Below are positions 41,812 to 49,366 of a stretch of DNA of 64,000 bases, in pieces. Origin of the DNA: Bdellovibrionales bacterium CG10_big_fil_rev_8_21_14_0_10_45_34 (GTDB taxonomy: Bacteria; Bdellovibrionota; Bdellovibrionia; Bdellovibrionales; 1-14-0-10-45-34); the NCBI GenBank assembly GCA_002778785.1, contig PEZS01000009.1:1-64000 (forward strand). Reading direction: 5' to 3'. A program made the translations under genes and the position numbers. Within the stretch, counting starts at the first letter, position 1. The number at the start of each line of letters is the position of its first letter. Below the pieces are notes generated by a model. That model worked only from the letters and a program-made list of their open reading frames with translations, was not told the origin of the DNA and searched no databases.

Positions 41812-43605
41812 CTAGTCTGTGCCGAGAGGTCTTTTTACAGAAATGTGAAGATCTAACAATTGCTCGCGAGGCACAGCCGAAGGGGAGTCTGACATCATAC
41901 ATGTAGCCTTTGCTGTTTTCGGAAATGCAATGACGTCTCGTATGGCTGTCGCCCCAGAAAGAATCATAGCCAATCGATCGGCTCCCCATGCCGCCCCGCC
42001 ATGGGGAGGAGTTCCGTACTCAAGGGCTTCTAAAAAGAAGCCAAACTTTTGTTCAGCCTCTTCGCGGCTTAAGCCCAGGCAATCGAACATCGCCGACTGA
42101 ACAGAACTCTGGTGAATACGAACGCTGCCGCCAAGTATTTCGTACCCGTTGCAAACTAAGTCATAGGCTTTAGCTTTGAGATGGCCAAATTCTTCGTTTC
42201 GACCTTCGACAAGGGCTTGCTTCGACTCCTCCGTCGGAGATGTAAAAGGGTGATGTCTTGCGACCCATCGTTTATCTTCTGCGGAGTATTCTAACAGCGG
42301 AAACTCCGTAACCCAAAGGAAGCGATCACTCGATTTATCGATAACACCTTGTTCTTGAGCCAGTTTCAATCGAAGACCACCGAGCACATTGCAAGCGAGC
42401 TCCCACTCATCAGAAACCAAAAGAACCAAGTCGCCTTTTTTTGCCCCGAGCACCTCAAATAGATCTTTGAAGTCCGACTCACTGAAAAACTTAGATATGG
42501 AACTCTGTATGCCTTTTTCGGTATCCCATTTGATCCATACTAGCCCTTTTGCTCCCTGCGATTTTGCGAAGTCCGTCAGCTTATCGATTTGAGCTCGCGC
42601 AACCGAACCCAAACCCGGAACGCTAAGCGCTTTAATAACACCGCCCGCAGCGAGCACGTCATCAAAAACCTTAAATCCCTTTGACCCGCCCCACTCATTA
42701 ATAGTTCGAAGAGGCCAATCAAGTCTCAGATCAGGTTTGTCAGATCCGTAATTGTCGACAGCCTCAAAGTAAGTCATCCGCGGGATCTCTTTGATTTCAA
42801 CACCCTTAAATTTCTTCCAGATACCTTTTAGCAATTTTTCATTGAGCGCCATGATATCTTCTGTATCAACAAAGCTCATCTCAATATCGATCTGGCTGAA
42901 CTCTGGTTGGCGATCCGCTCTTAAGTCTTCATCTCTAAAACAGCGTGCGAGCTGAAAGTAACGATCAAACCCGCTGATCATGAGAATTTGCTTCAGCGTT
43001 TGCGGACTCTGCGGAAGTGCATAGAAAGAGCCAGGGTGTACCCTCGAGGGCACCAAGTAGTCTCTCGCTCCCTCAGGTGTGCTTTTGTACAAAATAGGAG
43101 TTTCTATTTCAATGAATCCTTCGTTTGACAAAAAGTTTCTCACAAATTGGTAGAGCTCATGCCTTAAGATCAAACTGGATTGAAGCTTTTCACTGCGCAA
43201 ATCTAAGTAACGGTATTTAAGACGAAGGTTCTCGTTAACGTTTTCATCATCAACCAGAAATGGTGGCGTCTTTGCCTCAGAGAGAATTTCGCCATCTATA
43301 ACATGAAGCTCAACTTCGCCCGTTGTGAGATTTTTGTTTTCAGAACCCTCAGGCCTTTTTGCAACCCTAGCTCGAACGGCAACAACAAATTCACCGCGCA
43401 GTTTTTTGGCAAACTCTAAGTTTGGCTCTGACGGATTAAAAGTCAGCTGCACAAGACCCGTCCTGTCTCTGAGGTCACAAAAGATTAGTCCTCCGTGATC
43501 TCGACGAGAATGGACCCAGCCCATAACAACAACTGTTTGCCCATCTGCATGTGAGCCAAGTTCGCCGCACATGTGAGTTCTTTTAATTGAAGCAACGAAT
43601 TTCAT
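41812..43605 (-). CDS. aspS: Aspartyl-tRNA synthetase
   Basis: Class II synthetase that charges tRNA-Asp. The 597-residue length matches the bacterial form with a GAD insert. N-terminal anticodon OB fold has VMGWVHSRRDHGGLIFCDLRD; the core has IETPILYKSTPEGARDYLVP, RCFRDEDLRADRQPEF (motif 2) and GGAAWGADRLAMIL (motif 3). Some motif 3 positions differ from GLDRL (GADRL), yet the rest is conserved. hisS lies 38 bases upstream on the same strand, the usual bacterial pairing. Confidence 0.96.
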   Translation of the reverse strand: MKFVASIKRTHMCGELGSHADGQTVVVMGWVHSRRDHGGLIFCDLRDRTGLVQLTFNPSEPNLEFAKKLRGEFVVAVRARVAKRPEGSENKNLTTGEVELHVIDGEILSEAKTPPFLVDDENVNENLRLKYRYLDLRSEKLQSSLILRHELYQFVRNFLSNEGFIEIETPILYKSTPEGARDYLVPSRVHPGSFYALPQSPQTLKQILMISGFDRYFQLARCFRDEDLRADRQPEFSQIDIEMSFVDTEDIMALNEKLLKGIWKKFKGVEIKEIPRMTYFEAVDNYGSDKPDLRLDWPLRTINEWGGSKGFKVFDDVLAAGGVIKALSVPGLGSVARAQIDKLTDFAKSQGAKGLVWIKWDTEKGIQSSISKFFSESDFKDLFEVLGAKKGDLVLLVSDEWELACNVLGGLRLKLAQEQGVIDKSSDRFLWVTEFPLLEYSAEDKRWVARHHPFTSPTEESKQALVEGRNEEFGHLKAKAYDLVCNGYEILGGSVRIHQSSVQSAMFDCLGLSREEAEQKFGFFLEALEYGTPPHGGAAWGADRLAMILSGATAIRDVIAFPKTAKATCMMSDSPSAVPREQLLDLHISVKRPLGTD

Positions 43606-43642
43606 ATTTGGTTCTTTCTAGGGCCTGATAAAATCAGCCCCC

Positions 43643-44914
43643 TCAAAGTTTGAGTTTTTTACTAATTTCGCTGGCAATTTCAGTTTTATCGCCAACAGGT
43701 ACTTCTATTTGATCGCCCGAGGCGAAATCTTTCAGAATGAGCTTGCCCTCTTGCCACTCTCTTTCACCAAGAATAACAACGTAACGAGCTCCCGCTTTAT
43801 CCGCCTTTTTTATCTGCGACTTAAACGACCTCATCTCATGATCAATGGTCACCTGCAAACCACGCTTAAGAAGTCCCCAATAGATCTCTGTCGCTGTGTC
43901 TCTCAGAGGTTCATCGGCGCAGAGTACAAAAACATCTGTTTTGTCTGAAAACTTTTCGGTATTTGTAGCCTGATAGGCAATGACCAGTCTTTCTAAGCCG
44001 CCAGCAAATCCAACAGAGGCTGTGGGGTTTGCTCCCAAGTCTTCAAATAGCCCGTCGTAACGGCCTCCGCCACCCAGGGCTGATTGCGACCCTAAGTGAG
44101 AGCTCTTAACTTCAAACGCGGTACTGTTGTAATAATCAAGACCACGGACGATTTTAGGGTTTACCTTAAACTGCGTATCCATGTTCTTAAGATGGCGCTT
44201 TACCTGCTCAAAATGATTTAAGCACTGCTCGCAGAGGTACTGAAGCATGGTTGGCAGTGTTTCACTGAGCTTTTGGCTGCCTTCGTCTTTTTGATCAAAA
44301 ATGCGCATGGGCGCTGAATCTATTCTTGGGCGGAAGTTTTCTGGCACTTGCGCTATTTTTTCTTGCAAAGCTTTTTTTAGCTCGCCTTCGTAAGCTTGCC
44401 GACACTCTTGGCACCCCACGCTAGAAATTTCCACTTCACAATTTAAAAGACCGATTTCTCTATAGAGCAAACTTTGAAGTGCGATAACTTCTGCGTCAGA
44501 GAAAGCGGAGCTCGTGTTAAGATGTTCGATGCCATACTGATGAAACTGACGCTGTCTCCCTTTTTGGGGTCGCTCGTACCTAAACATGGGGCCAATGTAG
44601 AAAAGCTTCACTTCGTGCCCTGGTTGAATGAGTCCATTTTCAATCGCCGCCCTAACAACGGGAGCCGTCCCCTCAGGTCTCATCGTTACAGAGTCACCTC
44701 CGCGATCCATGAAGGTGTACATTTCTTTGTTAACAATGTCCGATGTCTCACCCACTCCTCGAAGAAATAAATCCGTCGACTCCAAGATGGGAGTTCTTAT
44801 TTCGCGATAACCGGCGCGTGTGTAGACTTGGCGAATTATTTGTTCGATATGACTCCACACCGCCATATCTTGACCAAAAACATCGTGCATTCCTCGAACA
44901 GACTTAATTTTCAA
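43643..44914 (-). CDS. hisS: Histidyl-tRNA synthetase
   Basis: Class II synthetase charging tRNA-His. The true start is probably TTG 44914, reading MKIKSVRGMHDVFGQDM, with AGGGTG about 8 bases upstream; the frame continues to 44986 with Cys/Arg-rich residues unlike the family. A GTG at 44923 is the alternative. Core motifs: REIRTPILESTDLFLRGVGE, MYTFMDRGGDSVTMRPEGT, FRYERPQKGRQRQFHQYGIE (motif 2), GGGRYDGL and GFAGGLERL, then a C-terminal anticodon domain. 423 residues, standard. aspS follows. Confidence 0.96.
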   Translation of the reverse strand: MKIKSVRGMHDVFGQDMAVWSHIEQIIRQVYTRAGYREIRTPILESTDLFLRGVGETSDIVNKEMYTFMDRGGDSVTMRPEGTAPVVRAAIENGLIQPGHEVKLFYIGPMFRYERPQKGRQRQFHQYGIEHLNTSSAFSDAEVIALQSLLYREIGLLNCEVEISSVGCQECRQAYEGELKKALQEKIAQVPENFRPRIDSAPMRIFDQKDEGSQKLSETLPTMLQYLCEQCLNHFEQVKRHLKNMDTQFKVNPKIVRGLDYYNSTAFEVKSSHLGSQSALGGGGRYDGLFEDLGANPTASVGFAGGLERLVIAYQATNTEKFSDKTDVFVLCADEPLRDTATEIYWGLLKRGLQVTIDHEMRSFKSQIKKADKAGARYVVILGEREWQEGKLILKDFASGDQIEVPVGDKTEIASEISKKLKL

Positions 44915-45124
44915 TACGTTCACCCTATCGACAATGTTTTGTTGTAAGTAACAACTCCGGCTGCATATAAAGACTTCCCTTCGCAATCAATGACGACTCG
45001 CAAACAAAGGTGCACTTTGATCCGGAGGGCTGTACATTCCGCTGCAGCTAGGTGCTGAATAATTTGACACGCACTGACACAAACGTCAAAGTGGTTCAGA
45101 TAAGATGGTGACGAGGAGTGACAG

Positions 45125-45430
45125 ATGCCAAAGATAGAACTCAAAGAATCGACGAACCTTAAAGCGAGCGAAGCCTTTTCGAAAATACGAGGGGTTCTGG
45201 AGTCAGATCCTGACCTCAAAAAATTGGATTCGACTTATCAGTGCCGTTTCGACGAGGCAGCACTTTCTGGTGTCGCAGAGGGTAAGAAATTTAAGGCCAA
45301 ACTCAGCGTGAGTGAGGGTGGTCCAAGCACCCAAATCCTGTTGCTGGTAGATCTTCCGTTACTATTTGCCCCCTTTAAGTCTTTGGTAGAAAGTACCCTC
45401 AAGAAAAAGTTAGCTAAGGCTCTCTCGTAG
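45125..45430 (+). CDS. PHA-granule system family protein (PHA_gran_rgn-like)
   Basis: 101 residues of the polyhydroxyalkanoic-acid system family: small soluble protein with START/SRPBCC-like alternating strands. Recognised by an N-terminal KASEAFSKIRGVLESDP, then YQCRFDEAALSGVAEGKKFKA and VDLPLLFAPFKSLVESTLKK. Divergent from hisS, followed in 24 bases by rpoH on the same strand, so perhaps co-transcribed. A role in lipid or PHA granules is family-level naming rather than demonstrated for this lineage. Confidence 0.72.
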   Translation: MPKIELKESTNLKASEAFSKIRGVLESDPDLKKLDSTYQCRFDEAALSGVAEGKKFKAKLSVSEGGPSTQILLLVDLPLLFAPFKSLVESTLKKKLAKALS

Positions 45431-45454
45431 AACTCGCAGGCGGGAATAGGGAAC

Positions 45455-46639
45455 TTGAAGACCAAAACTAAGAAATCGGTAAATACTAAGCCCGCTAAGT
45501 CCGGACGCTCGAAAACAAAGAAGTCGGAAAAGGGTCAAAGTGTGCGGCGATCCAGCCCACAGGTAGAAATTCTCGACGATACGGATAGCCGCTCGAATAA
45601 CCCTAAAGCGATTAACTCTTCAGTAGTCGCACCCGAAAGGTCGCCAATCAGGCAGTCGGAACCCTTTGAAAACTCCGACGAAGACACTGACTCTCTACTC
45701 ATTGAAGTTGATGATCAGGGGAGCAAAGATGATTCGATTGTGGCGTCCAGCGACGATGATATAATCGATGTGTCGGCAAAATCTAACCAGCAGCTGCCTG
45801 CGATTATTTCGGGGCCTGTTTCGACAGTCGACGCTCTCACCGCGTATTTGAATGAGATAAGAAAGTATCCACTGTTAACTCCCGAAGAGGAGCACGAACT
45901 CGCTATTAAGTATGCCGAGAAAGGCGACCAGGCGGCGGCTCAGCGCCTTGTAACAAGTAACCTACGTTTCGTTGTGAAGATTGCAGCTGAATACTCGCGC
46001 TTTGGTGCAAAGATGATTGACCTTGTTCAAGAAGGAAATGTCGGACTCATGCACGCAGTGAAGGAGTTTAACCCATATAAAGGTGTGAGGCTCATTACCT
46101 ACGCCGTGTGGTGGATTCGGGGATATATTAGAGAGTATTTGTTAAAGCAACATTCTATGGTTCGTATAGGGACCACTCACAATCAGAAGAAGCTGTTTTA
46201 TAATCTGCACCAAGAAGAAAAAAAGATGGAGGCTTTAGGAATGGAGCCTACCACCGCTTTGTTGAGCTCTCGTTTGGGAGTGCCAGAAAGAGATGTCGAG
46301 ATGATGCAGCAGCGACTTGGCGGCAAAGACATCAGTCTCGACCAGCCGGTCGATGAAGACAGCGGCACTCTACTTAAAGACCTACAAACTTCGTCGATGG
46401 AAGAATCTGTAGATGTACAGCTCGAGAAGTACGAACAAATTGAAATTTTAAATCAAATGATCGAGAAGCTTCGGCCCACCTTAAACGAAAAAGAAATCTT
46501 AATACTGGATCGCCGAATACTATCTGACGAGCCTCAAACTCTTCAAGAAATCGGAGATGCTGTGGGCATAACTCGCGAGCGTGCAAGACAACTTGAAGCC
46601 CGTATTCTCAAGCGCCTTAAAGAGTCGATGGAAGGTTAG
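45455..46639 (+). CDS. rpoH: RNA polymerase sigma-32-type factor with long N-extension
   Basis: Sigma-70 family factor of the RpoH group. Region 1.2/2.1 is ALTAYLNEIRKYPLLTPEEE near 130, region 2.2-2.4 DLVQEGNVGLMHAVKEFN then LITYAVWWIRGYIREYLL, the RpoH box QKKLFYNL near 245, and region 4 has LQEIGDAVGITRERARQLE. The first ~125 residues are a Lys/Ser/Asp-rich, disordered extension not seen in E. coli RpoH (284 residues). TTG at 45455 with AGGG upstream. It should direct heat-shock genes; the lon gene at the right edge is preceded by a sigma-32-like site. The group is set by the box and region 2. Confidence 0.86.
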   Translation: MKTKTKKSVNTKPAKSGRSKTKKSEKGQSVRRSSPQVEILDDTDSRSNNPKAINSSVVAPERSPIRQSEPFENSDEDTDSLLIEVDDQGSKDDSIVASSDDDIIDVSAKSNQQLPAIISGPVSTVDALTAYLNEIRKYPLLTPEEEHELAIKYAEKGDQAAAQRLVTSNLRFVVKIAAEYSRFGAKMIDLVQEGNVGLMHAVKEFNPYKGVRLITYAVWWIRGYIREYLLKQHSMVRIGTTHNQKKLFYNLHQEEKKMEALGMEPTTALLSSRLGVPERDVEMMQQRLGGKDISLDQPVDEDSGTLLKDLQTSSMEESVDVQLEKYEQIEILNQMIEKLRPTLNEKEILILDRRILSDEPQTLQEIGDAVGITRERARQLEARILKRLKESMEG

Positions 46640-46680
46640 CTAGGCATGGGCCTATCTATCCATGTGCGTTTGGCGGGGAA

Positions 46681-46809
46681 TCAGAACTGCACAATCTTAG
46701 ACTTCTTTGCTTTTCGTGCAATGGCCGCAAGTGGCTGACTAAAAAGATCTTGGATACTAATTTTGTTGAAACCCGTATCATACTGCCATTCTATGCAGAT
46801 TTCTTTGAT
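46681..46809 (-). pseudogene. Startless coding fragment after brnA
   Basis: Minus-strand open stretch of about 42 codons without a start codon, reading IEWQYDTGFNKISIQDLF and on to KAKKSKIVQF-stop. Composition is protein-like. It overlaps the end of brnA. It may be a remnant of a third toxin-antitoxin gene or chance; no family is recognised. Confidence 0.3.
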
Positions 46810-47090
46810 GCAAACTTAGCAAGGATTTCATTAATAAGAGTCTGGTAGCCCTTTCCACTTCGAGATGCTGCCTTTCGGATTTTTTCTAAAACATCTGGGT
46901 CAATGCGAATAGCTATGAGCTGCCTATGGGAAGTGCCCAACGGAGGCCTGCCAACCCGCTTCATTCGGCTTAACTGCCCATCTGAAAGCTCATGAATATC
47001 TGAATAATCGATCTCATCGTCCGAAATATGCTTTACGCTCTTTTTTGTTTGCTTGCCTTGCACTGATGATACGGATTTTCGTCGTGCCAT
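46791..47090 (-). CDS. brnA: BrnA-like antitoxin
   Basis: 99-residue antitoxin of the BrnT/BrnA type II system: an N-terminal basic segment for toxin contact and a C-terminal ribbon-helix-helix DNA-binding part (IAIRIDPDVLEKIRKAAS, GYQTLINEIL). ATG at 47090 (AAGGAGAA about 6 bases upstream); ATG 47096 is closer to the site. Its 5' end overlaps the toxin gene by 77 bases. BrnA normally represses its own operon, and a palindromic site is present at the toxin start. Confidence 0.85.
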   Translation of the reverse strand: MARRKSVSSVQGKQTKKSVKHISDDEIDYSDIHELSDGQLSRMKRVGRPPLGTSHRQLIAIRIDPDVLEKIRKAASRSGKGYQTLINEILAKFASKKSA

Positions 47091-47298
47091 CTTCATTTCT
47101 CCTTAATGTGTAAGCAACAAGAAGGATTCTGTCCTTCAGTGATGCTCCGATACGCAAATACCGAGGTTCAAATTCTGAGTGACTAATGTCAGGACCATCC
47201 AACGCTTCTGAATCAAAAAACACGGCAGAAGCCTCTTCAAAACTGATGTCATGCTTTTTAAGATTGCTACGTGCCTTTCGGGCATCCCACTCAAACAT
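47014..47298 (-). CDS. brnT: BrnT-like toxin (RelE-fold ribonuclease)
   Basis: 94 residues of the BrnT family, a translation-blocking RNase. FEWDARKARSNLKKHDISFE at the N-terminus, then LRIGASLKDRILLVAYTLR and the basic RIISARQANKKERKAY end are the family pattern. Full-length and probably active. Toxin comes first, antitoxin second, the standard order. The overlap with brnA makes coupling likely. Alone in the region between rpoH and the flagellar operon. Confidence 0.9.
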   Translation of the reverse strand: MFEWDARKARSNLKKHDISFEEASAVFFDSEALDGPDISHSEFEPRYLRIGASLKDRILLVAYTLRRNEDGTTKIRIISARQANKKERKAYFGR

Positions 47299-47312
47299 AC
47301 TTATGTATATAC
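47297..47312. promoter_or_regulatory. Candidate BrnA operator at the brnT start
   Basis: ATAC-TTAT-GTAT (47297-47308) overlaps GTATATAC (47305-47312), two short palindromes covering the brnT start codon and the bases just upstream. This is where a ribbon-helix-helix autorepressor would be expected. Inference from position. Confidence 0.35.
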
Positions 47313-47510
47313 TAAATTAAAGAGCAAAGAAAGTCCACTCCACTTTTACAAATTGTGCCACAAAGGGAATATAAGAAGACTAGGATCCAAAACAGCCCCC
47401 AAAGTGTGTTAGTTTGAAGAAACTTTAGAATGAAGATTCTATCAGAAGTGAATTCAAATCGTGCGGTTGGAGGATTTTTATAATACGAGGTTTACCTCAT
47501 GAATATTTCA

Positions 47511-47629
47511 GAAGGAGAAGCAATTGTTCCTTCAAATGCGAGTTCGGATTGGTGCAGTGCTCGCCCCTCGCGAGCGCTGCTGCCGAACGTATGTTCGAGT
47601 ATTTTAAGGAACTATTGCTTCTTCTCCGG
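47511..47629 (+). ncRNA. Long nested hairpin, candidate structured RNA or mobile-element remnant
   Basis: The 365-base gap 47299-47664 contains an almost continuous imperfect hairpin. Outer stem: 47517-47532 with 47606-47621, 15 of 16 pairs. Middle stem: GTTCGG (47542-47547) with CCGAAC (47583-47588). Inner stem: 47554-47564 with 47570-47580, 11 pairs including one G-U, around a 5-base loop. A TATAAT at 47479-47484 lies 32 bases upstream on the plus strand, with a GAGGT/ACCTC repeat between. No T-tract follows on either strand, so it is not a plain terminator of fliA. The strand is uncertain. The remainder of the gap shows nothing I can name. Confidence 0.5.
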
Positions 47630-47664
47630 TAGAATGCCACAGATGCGGCATATTCAATCACAGG

Positions 47665-48447
47665 TTAGGAGGCGATGTCACCGGCGTCGAGCGACTGCGC
47701 CAACTTCACTCTCAGTCTCGACACCGCTTGAGCATGAAGCTGTGAGACGCGGCTTTCGGTCACGCGCAAGACTTTACCAATTTCTTTAAGATTCAAATCT
47801 TCATAATAGTACAACGAGAGCACTAACCTTTGCTTTTCAGGAAGATCTTGAATCGACCGCATAACAATTTTTTTGATGTGCTTCACATTGAGCTGATTGT
47901 GCGGGTTCGACAACTTGCAGCTTTCTAGTAAATTCAAAATTGATTTCTTGTCGACGTTGCTAAAGGTAGAAGAATCATCAATAGAAAGTAGACTTACCGG
48001 ACGAACTTGATTGAGCAAGTCGTGAAAGTCTTCCATTGATACACCGAGCCTGTTAGCAATCTCCTCTTCTGTGGGAGTTCTATTAAGATCTTGCTCAAGG
48101 CGGGCTATTGTTCGATCGAGAAGCTTGGATTTGTCACGAACGCTTCGAGGCACCCAGTCTTGGGAGCGCAGTTCATCGAGAATCGCACCACGTATCCGAA
48201 ACTCTGCGTATGTTTTAAACGTGTTGTCTCTTGATGGATCATACTTTTCGATCGCATCCATAAGACCAATGACACCGCTTGAGATCAAATCGTCGAGCTC
48301 GATATTGGGTGGCAATCTGATGGCGATTTTTTGAGCAATAAACTTTATCAATGGTGCGTACTCAAGAATCAATTTGTCTTTTTGATCCCGAGTCAGTTTG
48401 CTCGGATCCTCTTTGTATTTCCTGAGTAGTGCGCTACTCTTTGACAT
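47665..48447 (-). CDS. fliA: Sigma-28 (FliA), flagellar late sigma factor
   Basis: Sigma factor for flagellin, chemotaxis and motor genes. Length 260. Region 2: YAPLIKFIAQKIAIRLP, LDDLISSGVIGLMDAIEKYD, FKTYAEFRIRGAILDELRSQD then WVPRSVRDKSK, the FliA hallmark; region 4: LPEKQRLVLSLYYYEDLNLK with EIGKVLRVTESRVSQLHAQA. It is the last gene of the flagellar operon and lies 127 bases from flhG. The order flhF-flhG-fliA is common in polar flagellates. ATG. Confidence 0.96.
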   Translation of the reverse strand: MSKSSALLRKYKEDPSKLTRDQKDKLILEYAPLIKFIAQKIAIRLPPNIELDDLISSGVIGLMDAIEKYDPSRDNTFKTYAEFRIRGAILDELRSQDWVPRSVRDKSKLLDRTIARLEQDLNRTPTEEEIANRLGVSMEDFHDLLNQVRPVSLLSIDDSSTFSNVDKKSILNLLESCKLSNPHNQLNVKHIKKIVMRSIQDLPEKQRLVLSLYYYEDLNLKEIGKVLRVTESRVSQLHAQAVSRLRVKLAQSLDAGDIAS

Positions 48448-48574
48448 ATATACCCACCCCTTCCATAGAGTGTAACAAATCGTGTGTTCGCCTTACAGTC
48501 CTGAAGCATATCTTGCTTCAATCATTTACTTAGGTAGAGTCCCCGCTTTCGCCTTACGTTTGTCCAGAAACAAC

Positions 48575-49366
48575 TCAAGCTACTCCCACTAGTCTTTCCC
48601 AGAAGAAGCTCAGTCCGCCCGGGAGCATGTGCTGATCAGAGCTTGGCTCCATATCTCGTTCGATATACTTCAGCACGGGCAAACAAGATTCGAACGTAAA
48701 GAGTGCGGGCTTTTGTAGCCTTACAGCTTCTTTAATCTTGGCGTCCACCGGAATGCAGCCAACATAATCTAGGGAAACGTCGAGGAATTCATTTGAGACT
48801 TTCAAAAGCCTTTCGAAAACTCTCAATCCCTCTGCTAGACCTTGAACCATGTTAACTAATACCGAGAACTTGCGAACCCGACTTTTCTGCGAAAGAACCT
48901 TAATGAGCGCATAGGCATCAGTCAAACTAGCTGGATCTGGCGTCAAGGTTACAACAACCTGTTGAACCAACGAGTTGAGGTACAGCACATGGTTCGATAA
49001 TCCCGGAGAAGTGTCCACCAGAAGAACATCGTACTTTCTCGGCAAGTGAGACACTTGAGACAGCAACATATAGCGATCTTCTGCATTGAGGTTTTGAAGT
49101 TCGCTTATACCATTTCCGCCTGGGATGAGATCTACACCCGGATATACGTTTACTACTGTATCGCTTAAGCTCATCGTGCCTGATAGAACATCATAGATAG
49201 AATGGCTAAGGTGTCTGCCGAAAAAAAGGTCTATATTTGCCATACCCAAGTCGCCATCTAAAATCAGCACACTCTTATCTTGAGCAGCAAGATACATAGC
49301 TAGCTGGGCCGTGAAAGTTGTTTTACCAACTCCCCCTTTACCTGACGTGATCGATATTGTCTTCAT
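48575..49366 (-). CDS. flhG: Flagellar number regulator FlhG (MinD-like ATPase)
   Basis: P-loop ATPase that limits flagellum number, probably with FlhF. The deviant Walker A is SITSGKGGVGKTTFTAQ near residue 12, then ILDGDLGMANIDLFFG and LLVDTSPGLS; length about 263. I set ATG 49366; the frame runs to 49381. It overlaps flhF by 29 bases, indicating coupling. The C-terminal amphipathic helix expected for membrane binding is not distinct. Assignment is by sequence and by position next to flhF and fliA. Confidence 0.94.
   Translation of the reverse strand: MKTISITSGKGGVGKTTFTAQLAMYLAAQDKSVLILDGDLGMANIDLFFGRHLSHSIYDVLSGTMSLSDTVVNVYPGVDLIPGGNGISELQNLNAEDRYMLLSQVSHLPRKYDVLLVDTSPGLSNHVLYLNSLVQQVVVTLTPDPASLTDAYALIKVLSQKSRVRKFSVLVNMVQGLAEGLRVFERLLKVSNEFLDVSLDYVGCIPVDAKIKEAVRLQKPALFTFESCLPVLKYIERDMEPSSDQHMLPGGLSFFWERLVGVA

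Noticed and set aside
47499-47789. 96-codon plus-strand ORF across the hairpin into fliA
   Set aside because: It overlaps the 3' end of fliA and reads low-complexity Arg/Ser sequence; the pattern comes from the hairpin, not a protein family.
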